In this document: positions 35,300 through 46,200 of the stretch, piece by piece | Position numbering within the stretch: position 1 is the stretch's first letter | Layout: every line of letters begins with the position of its first letter | Source: Cephalotus follicularis | Taxonomy: Eukaryota > Streptophyta > Magnoliopsida > Oxalidales > Cephalotaceae | Direction of reading: 5' to 3' | DNA: 64,000 bases | Assembly: GCA_001972305.1 (NCBI GenBank) | Contig: BDDD01000116.1 | Coordinates: forward strand, 124,001 to 188,000 | Notes under the pieces: model-generated | What the model was told of the DNA's origin: nothing | Seen by the model: only the letters and a program-made list of their open reading frames with translations | Database searches by the model: none | Program-made: the position numbers and the translations under genes

Positions 35300-37108
35300 G
35301 GGCAGGGATGTGTTGACCAGGTGATTGTGTGACGTTTTTGGGTGTTGATCGGACCTGTTGAGGTCCGGCGAGTTGACTCAGTGAGTCGCAACTCACTGCC
35401 ACCGGTGACACGACGTTCGACGCCGATTCACGGTGTATCTTGAGCGGTTCTGAATAGACCGTTCAATATGGAACCTGTTTATGGGTGTTTCCCAAGTTGG
35501 GTGAGTTGGCCGAATTCCGGCCGGCGTGTCGACGATGGCAATGTCGATTTCTGTGCGTTGATCGTAATGGATATATATTGTGTATGCAGTGAGCGAGTTG
35601 GTAATTTGGTTCGACCATGAAGGGAAGTGATGATCGATAATTGACAACAACTTGAAAATGTTCGGAAGTGAAACTGCGGCTCAACCATACAGTTGCTATG
35701 GTTAATAGGTGAGTTGTATGACATGTTTAGGAGCATTTCGCATGCATTTTGTAGTTGATAAATGCTATGCATGTGTATTTTGGACTGAATCGTATATATT
35801 GTTGTGTTGGTTTTTACTATTGGGGTTAGTTCTGTTGAGTATTGGCTAGGATGAATCATGGGAGAGAAGGAGATTAAAACGAGGTAAGGACTCCTATTCT
35901 TTTTCTAAAAGTATTTTACGTTGTAAGGATTCCTGATCACCTTTCCAGAGTATTTTATGGTGGTAAGGAAAATGCTATTTTTATGCAAAAGTAACATAAG
36001 GATTCCTAAACTTTTTCCAAAGTATTTTATGTTAGTAAGGATTCTGCTCATTTCCTAAAGTATCAAATATTCTATTTTATTCTGTTATTTTTGTATGTTT
36101 CGAAATTCTGTCAACTTAGTGACGAAAGACTATGTTCAAAATTATTTTTAAGTTTTCTCTAGAAATGATTATTTCTATATGAAATACCAGTTTTAGAAAT
36201 GTTATACAAAGTTGTTTTATGAATGCATTTAAGTTGATTACTCAAATGAAGAGAAATGTTTTACGAATGCTTTGAGCTGATCTCTCAAAGTATTAAGAAA
36301 TGTTTTATGAAATGATTTATGAAATGTGAAAATGTAATGAACTGAGATGAACAACTCCTAGATTGCGATCCAGGGAGGATTAATCTAGTAAAGATTAATG
36401 TTATGGAGCGAGATGCTCACGGACATGCATGTGATGTAAGGATAGTAATCGGGGAGTGCACAATGCCCGAAAGAAGTATGTTATGCTATGATGTTTGTAT
36501 AAACGTTTCACAATGTAATAAGTTAAGGTTGTCTGCATAGACGATGTTTAAATGTAAATGTATATGATCGCTATAGTTTATGAAATGATGTTTCTGCTGA
36601 GTAATGATGTCATGTTTTGAAGAGGATCTAAGCTAAGATCAATTGTTGTGATATATGTTATGATATAGGATGATCCTGTGTAAATGAACAAGAACATTAT
36701 GGTTGATAACATCTTTAGATAAGATGAGAATGTTATGGATTTCCGCTGTGTAATGTAATGTGTTAAGTCATGAGTAAGAGTAAGATACAAAAGGGATTGT
36801 CATGATGAAAGAATGATGTTTAGTGTTGAACGTCGTAGGATATATTAGAGATTACGAGAAAGTAATGGATGATGTAAGCAATAAACAAGAATTTTTAAAA
36901 TGTGATAATTTCATTAAGAGTATGATGATTCTAAAGAATAGTGTCAAAAGTTGTAAGTACATTTTGATCCTGTGAAGCTATTGAACATGATATGATGTAT
37001 ATCGTTAAATGATTTAACAAGTTAATGGTTAATGGTTTACCCCCACGTAACGCACCGACCCCGAAGTTCGCTTTGAGCATAAAGTGGGCTCGGGTCGGGG
37101 ACGTTACA
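35300..37108 (+). repeat. 3' LTR of the Tekay-like element, truncated and internally deleted
   Basis: Matches the 5' LTR from 30718 onward with about 1-3 percent changes by eye. It lacks the first 790 bp (including the TATA box and GC-rich part) and about 560 bp corresponding to 31886-32452, most of the hairpin run. The 14-bp-stem hairpin is present but damaged. It ends GACGTTACA at 37108. Confidence 0.85.
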
Positions 37109-37339
37109 GGGTGGGTGAGGGAAACCATGAGGGAAAGAAAAACGCCAAAAGATGACAAAACATGGGAGGGAAAAGACGGGGAAAGAAGAAAGCTGGAAAG
37201 GAGAGGTTACTGTTTGGATTCAAGAAGGCTAGGAATGGTGGGGTCTAGGGAGAAGGAAGAGCTTATCTTTCTAACCCATATTTTTGTTTGTTTTTAATGC
37301 TTTTGAGTTATGTTATCAAAAGTAAAAGGGTAAAGTATG

Positions 37340-37529
37340 AAAATACGTCTAGATTTTATATAAGAGGACACTTTAACCACTAATGTTTTAGTAAGGACAC
37401 TTTGACACAAAAAATTACACGTCGTTAACAACTGTTAAATTACAGATGAAAAGATGCAAACATCCTCATCAGTTAACTTGTCCTTTACCATAATACCTTT
37501 TTATGTAAACACTAACAAACCTTACTCTC

Positions 37530-37574
<45 letters not shown>

Positions 37575-39730
37575 TTGTATCCTAAATACACATACCAAGA
37601 TAATATAGCATTCCAAGAAACCACATTTCTGTGTGGCTTTTCACTGAACAGCTTCCACCTCCATCAAAGCCACGAACACAAAAGTGGAGGAAGAATGGGC
37701 CACAACACCAAACGATGAAACCCAGCAGATCCATGGTAGATTGGAGGACGTCGCCAGAACAACTCGAAGCAAAAGGAGGGGGGGAACTGAATAGAGAGTC
37801 ACCTCATAACCCAGATCCACAGAGGAGCTACCTCATAACTAGATCGGAATGAGTTGAAAATCTTGGTAGGTTATGCAATGATTCACAACCTGATATTATT
37901 CTTTGGAAATGAGGCGCGTGGGCGTACGCTGCAAAACGTTGACCTAGATTATTATTCGTACATCATACTGGTGTCAGACATTTATCAGATGTTGGGTACA
38001 GAGGATGTAAGCCTTAAAATTCACTCTGTTAATGGCATACTAGTTAAGGATGATGTCAGCTTAATGAATGTGTTTAAGAAGCATGCTAATTTAGTTGATA
38101 TAATGTTGTTTGTTGATGAAACCAATGAGTCCAATAATGTTGTAATCCCTCCTCAATGGGCTGTAGAAATCAATGACCCCCAACCTGTAGAACATGTTGA
38201 TGGACACTTTGATGAAGCCAGTGGTGTTATGGTAATTAGAAGTCCAGGGGATAAGGGAAGGGATAAGGGTAAGTCCAAAGTTGTTGATGATAATGACATA
38301 GATGTTGTAAATAGTGATGAAATGTGTGAGATATTTGGTGAGGAGGATGATGATGAAGAAGAAGATTGGCTTGAATCTGGTGAGGAAGAAAGTGTAGGTT
38401 TTAAAGGTGATAGTGGAGAGGAACCTGAGACTGATGATGAGAATGACAATAGTGGGGGTGAGAGTGGCAGTGATGATGATCCTCATGCTGTCCACTCTGA
38501 TGAGTCCTATATGATCCATTGATTAGTGATGATGATGATGATGATGGTGATAGTCATGATGATGGAAATGTAAGGATTAAGACTAGAAGGTTTGATTATA
38601 AGTACAAAGGGGATATAAAAATGTTTGAACCTAAATCAGATGGTAGCATAAAGTTTGAGAGGAGTCAGGTGTTTGAGAATGTGCAAGCATTCAGAGACAA
38701 GCTAACACAATATGCCATCAATTTAAAAAGAAAACCCAATGAACCAAGTAGGATAGCTGCTCAATGCCTTGGTGCAGGATGCAATTGGAAATTATATGCA
38801 TCCACTTTATTAAATGGAACCACCTTTATGATCAAAACTATGGCTCTAAGCATACTTGCTCTAGGCCATTGACTGTTAAGTGTGCTAACTCAACCTGGAT
38901 AGCCAAAAAGTTAGAACATCTGTTAAGAGCTGATCCAGAGATCAGTTATGAGCTCATGGCAGAGACACTAGCCAAGGAGCATAATGTTGTTGCTGGTTAT
39001 AAACAGCTGTATAGGGCTAAAACTAAAGTTAGGTCGAAGGTTGAAGGAAATTACAGTGAGGCATACTCACATCTGCATAAGTATGCAGACTTGGTGAGAA
39101 CAACAAATCCTGGTACACTTGTTTTTTTTTTAACATCAAATAATGCATGAGGAGTATTAAGGTCCTTCAACTTTCAAAAGGATTTTCATATGTTATAAGG
39201 CGTCTAGGAGGGGTTTTGATGTTGGATGTAGACCTTTCATTGTACTAGATGACTGTCATCTAAAAAGGTCATATGGTGGGGTTCTTTTGTGTTCTATTGC
39301 TTTGGATGGAGACCAAAGGTTGTTCCCAATTGCATTTGCTGTTGTTGAAATTGAGTCAAGAGACAGTTGGGTGTTCTTCTTGAGGTGTTTGTATATAACT
39401 ATTGGTGATGGCACTAAAGGTTATCCGATTGTTTTTATGTCAGATCGACAAAATGTATGAAAATGAATTTATACTTCAATCATTTCTTATTACTTTGTTT
39501 CATTATTGTAATTAAATATATAAATATGTTAAGTTTATAAGTATATGCTATTTAAATATGTTGAGACTTTTGTAATCACTTATTTGTTGTATTTTGTAGG
39601 GACTGCTTGAGGCAGTAGCTGAAATTTTTCCTTGGTCAAGGCACAGATTCTGTGCCAGACACATATATGCAAACTGGAGGCAAGCTAATAACTTGCCTGA
39701 GTCATGGAACCATTGGATATATGTAATATT
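37340..39730 (+). pseudogene. MULE (Mutator-like) transposase, truncated
   Basis: 37854-38522: a PB1-like N-terminal region (LDYYSYIILVSDIYQMLG, MLFVDE) followed by an acidic Asp/Glu/Ser stretch. 38519-38872: MuDR-type DNA-binding region (KFERSQVFENVQAFRDKL, CLGAGCNWKLYAS). 38870-39150: linker with HNVVAGYKQLYRAK. 39200-39450: MULE transposase domain (FIVLDDCHLKRSYGG, FPIAFAVVEIESRDSW, IVFMSDRQ). After a possible intron (about 39456-39600) GLLEAVAEIFPW and RFCARHIYANWRQ follow. Frame changes near 38520, 38870 and 39140 and the loss of everything after about 39725 show decay. 37340-37440 may be the left terminal region; I found no matching right end. Confidence 0.8.
37526..37572 (+). repeat. 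(CT)n microsatellite
   Basis: About 22 uninterrupted TC units, then TTCTTTG. It lies in the presumed 5' leader of the MULE. Confidence 0.95.
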
Positions 39731-40262
39731 TGAAAATACATAGGTTAAATGTTATCTAATTTAAATCTCGATGGGTTATTTGTATTTTATCCTTAAATAT
39801 ATTATCTAGGAATCGGGTTCACTTAATATTTAATAATATATATATATTATTTTTAAATTAATTAAATATTAACTTTTTTTATTAATTTTTATATCATTTT
39901 AAGAAAATCTTTGGAATAAAGTTAAGATTGTTAGAATTTCATCTATTTTATCTTCCCATTAAATATTTTCACCTAAACTAAGAGGAAGCCAGTCCCTCGA
40001 CGCAGAAGAGATCATGTACGTTTAATAAACGAGGGATACGCTCCATTTCATACTCTAAAATTCATTTTTAAGTTAAAAAAAATAAACAAAAATAAAGTCA
40101 AAACACACACAACTGTACATTTACACTTGACCAGCATCGCTTCTTCTGTTCGTCCCTCACCTACTGCTATCTCTCTCAAAGGACACCTCAACTGTAAAGC
40201 GTTAATCATGCCAACGCCACTTTGTACCATCTAAATTTGTTGTTTGAGAAGCATATATATAT
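39731..40262 (+). promoter_or_regulatory. Upstream region of alpha-mannosidase 2
   Basis: AT-rich sequence between the MULE remnant and the ATG, ending in an (AT) run (40252-40264) directly before the start. I see no clear TATA box at a usual distance and no other gene. Confidence 0.35.
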
Positions 40263-43200
40263 ATGTACAAAATGTCAATTTTACTGTTCCCTCATGTGGG
40301 TCTTTTTTTGGCAATCTTAATTTCATGTGTTGAATCCAAGTACATGGTATATAACACTTCGCAGACCATAGTACCTGGTAAGCTCAATGTCCATCTTGTT
40401 CCTCACACGCATGATGATGTTGGTTGGTTGAAGACTGTTGATCAGTACTATGTTGGCTCCAACAACTCTATCCAGGTAGCACTAACCTCTTTCTTTCTTT
40501 TTTCTCCATCTTTCTGTATCTACTTGTTTTTGCTTATGCATAGATGAATCTGAATGTTCATTGTTTTGGGTTTGTGTTAGGGCGCTTGTGTGCAAAATGT
40601 GTTGGATTCTATAGTGCCTGCACTGTTGGCTGATAAAAACAGAAAATTCATTTATGTTGAACAAGTAAGTTTGCTTCCCTTATTTTAAATTTTGGGATAA
40701 TTGATTGTGTAGTTTCTGGTTGCTGAGAAATAAAGGGGAGAAGAGAAGCAAATTAAAGTAGTGGTTTTTTTTCTTCCCATTTTGTTGAATAGCTCAAAAT
40801 GGACAGTTCAGAATTTAAAATTGTTATGTTAAGCTTAGTTTAGTTGTTTGTTTGGCTTAGGATCTAATGAATGGATATCTGATGTTAAAAATCCTCTTTT
40901 TTTCAGATATCCTAGGCAGCCCTGATATCAGCAGAGTCTTAGGATTTGTCAGGGTATTGAGTATTTAAATGGGCTATGGGATTACAATATTCTATAGGTG
41001 AAGTCTAGGTGAATAGGAAAAGTAAAGAAGAACCCTTGTGTTTTATTTTGTGTTTGCCAATTATGCCAAATGTTTCAGGTGGTCCTTCTGCTGTTGTCAC
41101 ACTTCATTTTAATGGCATGATTTATAGTTAAGCTTTACTGTTGTTCAATATTGCAAAGAATTAATTCTTCTGCGATTGATGAAGCCTAAAAGTAAAAATA
41201 CCTAAATTGTGGCATTCTAACACTCTGGATGGATGCCAATTCAATAAACTGTTATATAACTATTGCAGCACCCTGGCACACATACATAGACATATTTTAT
41301 TATTCTCGCCATCGATAGGTTTGTGTTTGTGACTGCCACATGTAATGTGTATAACCATTAGTCTTTGTTTGCTGATGCAGGCATTTTTCCAGAGATGGTG
41401 GAGAGATCAGAGCGATGAGGTCCAGAAAGTAGTCAAGCAGCTTGTCAGCTCGGGGCAACTAGAATTTATGTAAATTACGATGTTGCAACCCTCATCCCTT
41501 CCAACTCTTTATAATTGACCTTTCTGACATTGTTAATTCTGCTTGTCAGAAATGGAGGTATGTGTATGCATGATGAAGCTGTGCCACATTACATTGATAT
41601 GATTGATCAGACAACTCTTGGGCACCTATTTATTAAAGAGGAGTTTGGTGTGACTCCTAGAATTGGTTGGCAAATTGACCCCTTTGGACATTCTGCAGTG
41701 CAGGCATATTTGTTGGGAGCTGAAGTAAGCCTATATGTAGATATAACTTTTAACTCATCTCTTTGTGCTCAAAATTTCTTTTTTTCTTTTTTCCTGCTCC
41801 AATTCTAGACAGTGTAATAGTTGAAAACTAAAAACAAAGATTGAAAAGTGTTTTAGACTCACCTTGAATGGTAGAGGCCTTGTATATTTATACTAGTAGA
41901 ATTACAAGGTAATTGCAAATCCTATTCCTAAACATATTCATATTCCTTAATTACATAATACTATTCCTAATTGTATTCATATTTCATAAATAGAAAGACT
42001 AATCTACCCTAACATGTTTATGTACATCAACACTCCCCTCAAGTTGGTGCGTGGATATCTCGCATTCCCAACTTGCAGACAAGAGGATGAAAAACTGTAG
42101 AGCCCAATGCCTTCGTTAATACATCAACTAACTGATCCTTTGATTTCACGAATGAAGTGCAAATAACATTCTGGTCCAACTTTTCTCTGATAAAAAATCT
42201 ATCAATCTCGATGTGTTTCGTTTTGTCATGTTGAACTGGATTGTGAGCAATGCTGATGGCCGCTTTATTATCACAGAAAAGTCTCATAGAGCTTTCATGC
42301 GTTATTTCCAGATCATTCAAGAGTTTTTTAAGCCATATCAATTCACAAACTCCCTGTGCCATTGCTCTGTATTCTGCTTTTGCACTAGATTTTGACACTA
42401 CAGTTCGCTTTTTGCTTCTCCAAGTAACTAGATTGCCACCCATAAAAGCGCAATATTCGAAGTGGATCTTCTATCTACTTTAGAACCTGCCCAATCTGCA
42501 TCAGTATAGGCGTCTAACTTCAAGTGACCATATCGAGAAAACAAGATCCCTTTGCCTAGAGCAGACTTCAAGTATCTCAAGATTCGATACACTGCTTCTT
42601 AGTGAAGTGTCCGTGGATCATGCATAATTGATTAACAATACCTACTGTGTAAGCAATATCAGGCTTAGTATGAGACAAATATATCAATCTTCCTACTAGT
42701 CTCTGATATCTCCCTTTATCAACTGAATCACCACCTCCATCACAATGACGATGATCAACCTCATCAGAAGAATCTGAGGTTTGCAACTACATAAATGATG
42801 GTTTACCTTAATAGGAGAATCTGCAGTTCTACAGCCCAACATGCCAGTCTCATCAAGAAAGTCAAGTACATACTTTCTTTGGGAAATAAAAATGCCTATT
42901 TGATCTTGCCACCTCAATCCCAAGAAAATGATTTAGTGGACCCAAGTCGTTGATCTCAAATTCCTTGGCTAAGTGAAATTTGAGCTTGGATACTTCTGCC
43001 TCATCATTGCCTGCCACTACTATGTCATCAACGTAAACAACAAGGACTGTAATTCTTTCTCTGACTCTTTTAACAAACATAGTGTGATCTGTTTGACTTT
43101 GCTTATATCCAAACTCTAGCACAGCCTTGCGAAATCTACCAAACCAGGCTCTTGGAGACTGCTTCAATCCATACAGGGCTTTCTTCAGTTTGCATACCTT

Positions 43201-46200
43201 TCCTTCAGTTAGATGAGATGGAAAACTAGGAGGAATATCCATATACACCTCGTCCTCAAGCTCTCCGTGAAGAAATGCATTTTTTACATCTAATTGTTGT
43301 AGATTCCATCCAAGGTTTGCAGCACAAGATAGAAGCACCCTTATAGAATTCATTTTTGCTACTGGAGCAAATGTTTCTTGGTAATCAATTCTGTATGTTT
43401 GAGTGAAGCCATTTGCAACCAAACGAGCTTTGAATCTCTCCACAGTTCCATCTACTCTTTGTTTTACAGTAAATACCCATTTGCATCCCACTGTCTTCTT
43501 TTCAACTGGTAAAGAAACTAACTCCCATGTATCATTCTTTTTCAAAGTTGACATTTCCTCCACCATGGCATTCTTCCATTTTGGATCTATAATGGCTTCT
43601 TTCCAACCCTGTGGAATAGACACAGAGGACAACAAAGAAAGAAAAGCACAATATGTAGAAGACAACCTTTTGTAAGACACAAAGTTAGCAAAAGGATGTT
43701 GAGTACAAGCTCTAACCCCTTTTATATGAGTGATAGGTTTTTTTGAGTCATTGACAGAAGGATTAACATTACCCAACACCAAAGGAGATGGAGATGGAGA
43801 TGGATCTGAGTCCACGGTTGTCAATTGCTCTGGGTGCACATAATGGACTTTCCTATCTAATTCTTTCTCTTTCTCCTAGAACAAGTGATTAAGTCCTTTC
43901 CCACTTGTGTCTGAGTTGCTCTTGCATCCTCTTCTGTAGGGTTGGCAATGGGGCGGGGTGGGGCAGTTTTTCCAATATCCACCCCCGCCCCATCCCCGCC
44001 TGCGGGGCTGATTTTTTTTCCCACCCCCACCCCAATCTCCATTTTTGGCGGGGAATCCCCACCCCATTTTAAGCGGGGCGGAGCGGGGGGAGCGGGAGCG
44101 GGTAAAATTGCCGTCCCTACTCTTCTGCAACACATTTCTCACTCTCCCCCTTGCTATAATCCTCATTCTCCCCCTTAACATAAGTAGTATCATTAATCAA
44201 AGATGAGTTAGAGGGAATTTCTTCCTCAATAATATGACTAGTAATAGGTGAAAAACTCCTCAATATGATTCTCCCTCTGAAAAGATGACCGAAAGAACGA
44301 CTCTTTTTTCATGAAAAATGACATCCAAGGTAACAAAGAGTTTGCGAGAAGAGGGATGGTAACACTTGTATCCCTTCCGGGATGTGGAATAGCCAAGGAA
44401 GACACAACGTAGAGCTCTAAGATCAAGTTTGTCATGGGAAGGAGTAGAATTATGAACAAAACAAACACAACAAAAGATCTTTGGTGGGATATATGAGACA
44501 AAAGAGGCATATGGTAAAAGTGATACAGGTGTTTTGAAATCAAGTACACTAGATGGAAGCCTATTAATCAAATACGAAGCAGTTTGCATTGCATCTGCCC
44601 AATAAGATTTAGGAACACTCATAGAGAACATAATTGACCTAGTGACCTCTAAAAGGTCTTTATTTTTCCTTTCTGGGATACCATTTTGTTCAGAGGTATG
44701 GACAGAGGCTTGGTGAATTATACCATTCGCATCCAGATAAGTACGAAATTTTCCATCTATGTATTCAGTACCATTTTCGCTACGAAGAATTTGAATTTTA
44801 GCATTAAACTGAGTATGGGTCATAGCATGATAAGATTTGAAACAAGCAAATGCCTCATTTTTAGTACGGAGAAGGTAGACACAAGTAAGATGAGTGTAAT
44901 TATCAATAAAAGAAACAAAGTACTTAAATCCATCACGAGATACAGTTATAGAAGGACCCCATAAGTCATAATGGATAACTTGAAAAGGAATAGTACTTTT
45001 ATTTAAACTCAAAGGATAGTGAGAGCGAGTATGTTTTGCAAGTTCACAGACATCATAAACGAACTTCTCATTTCAACCCTTTGTTAGTTGCAGAAATAAA
45101 ATGGATAAAACTCTAAAAGAGGGATGACCCAGTCTTTGGTGCCATTGGTGCAGGAGACTATTATCCGTCCTTGTAGCTTGAGCAGAAGCAAGAGGAGGAT
45201 CTAGATAGTAAAGTCCATCAGGTACTCTACCAAAGCCAATCACTTTCCCCGTTCCTAGCTCCCGAAAAACACAGTGAGAAGAGAAAAAAATGACACAACA
45301 ATTTAGTTCCAATGTTAAACAGAAGGTTGAAAGAAGATTGGCACAAAAATTAGGAACATGAAGTACAAAGTTCAATGATATGGTAGGAGTACAAGGGATA
45401 GACCCTTTTCCTGAAATGAATGATAAAGAACCATCGACAACTCTAATTATATCCTGACCAGAACAAGGGATATAGGAATTAAATAACTCTGGCGAACAAG
45501 TCATGTGTTCGTTTGCCCCAGAGTCCAACAGTCAAGAAAGACCAGGAGACATAGAGGCACTAAAAGCACTAGGAGTTATACTTGACTTTGCAAAGTTGGA
45601 AGAGTTATTAGAGGGACCGGATGGGGAGGAACCAGTCGAGGAAGTGCCAAGCTGTTGCTGAGAGAATATTCGCTGAAGTGCAAGAATCTGATAAGGAGTG
45701 AAAGCTGCACTATTGCCAAGAGTAAAAATAGGAGAACAATCTGATACCTCAGACATATGAGCCTGTGGAGAGAAAAAGTAGATTTACCTCCACGTCCTTT
45801 AGGACAGCCATGCAACTTCCAACAAAATTCCTTAGTATGTCTCGGTTTCCCACAGTAATCACAAACTTTTTCGGTAGGATTACTCTTAGGATCATTGGGA
45901 GTAACAGATGACCGGGAAATAGCAAGAGCAGATCGATCATGAGTAATTGAAGACAACATAATAGAGCGACAACTCTCTTCATGTTGGATAAGGTTATAAG
46001 CCTGTTGTAATGTAGGAAACGGATCCTTGCAAAGAGCCAGAACCCGAACTTGATCATATTCTGGATTGAGTCCTGCAATGAAGTCCCATACCCGAAGCTT
46101 ATCCATGTACCTCTGAAATGCTACAACATCTGTAGGATTTGTAGGTGTAAAGCTACAATGAGAATCAAATTGTTGCCGCATATAAGTTAATTTAGAATTA

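Larger units (their letters stand above)
29925..37108 (+). mobile_element. Large gag-only Ty3/gypsy (Tekay-like) element with 3.17 kb LTR
   Basis: 5' LTR 29925-33094 (TGTAACACCCGAG..GGGGACGTTACA), primer binding site TGGTATCAGAG at 33098-33108, gag remnant 33726-34211, other non-coding internal sequence to about 35299, then a shortened 3' LTR 35300-37108. Flanks are GGATG (29920-29924) and GGGTG (37109-37113), a 5-bp target duplication with one change. No protease, reverse transcriptase or integrase is seen in 2.2 kb of internal sequence, so this is a deletion derivative or a non-autonomous family. Confidence 0.82.
24698..37310 (-). mobile_element. L1-type LINE, split by a gypsy insertion
   Basis: On the minus strand: 5' part at about 37310-37109, then ORF1 (29924-28471) and ORF2 (28120-25168), with the 3' end near 24698 against the Tekay-like LTR. 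The gypsy element at 29925-37108 sits in the 5' region. ORF1 carries a DUF4283-like domain with a CCHC knuckle; ORF2 carries an endonuclease, a partial reverse transcriptase and a zf-RVT domain, the usual order of plant L1 elements. Frame breaks and the lost catalytic core make it inactive. The exact ends are uncertain: I see no clear poly(A) tail or target duplication. Confidence 0.78.

Noticed and set aside
37340-37440. Left terminal inverted repeat of the MULE
   Set aside because: The right end is missing after 39725, so no inverted partner could be found to confirm it.
38091-38519. Minus-strand frame opposite the MULE acidic region
   Set aside because: Antisense shadow of GAT/GAG-rich coding; the plus strand has a clear MULE pattern.
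41819-41840. Placing the copia LTR edge at TGAAAAGTG instead of next to the GTAAT duplication
   Set aside because: That edge gives non-matching flanks; the exact GTAAT pair at 41814 and 47281 fits better, although the first bases of the LTRs are then poorly matched.
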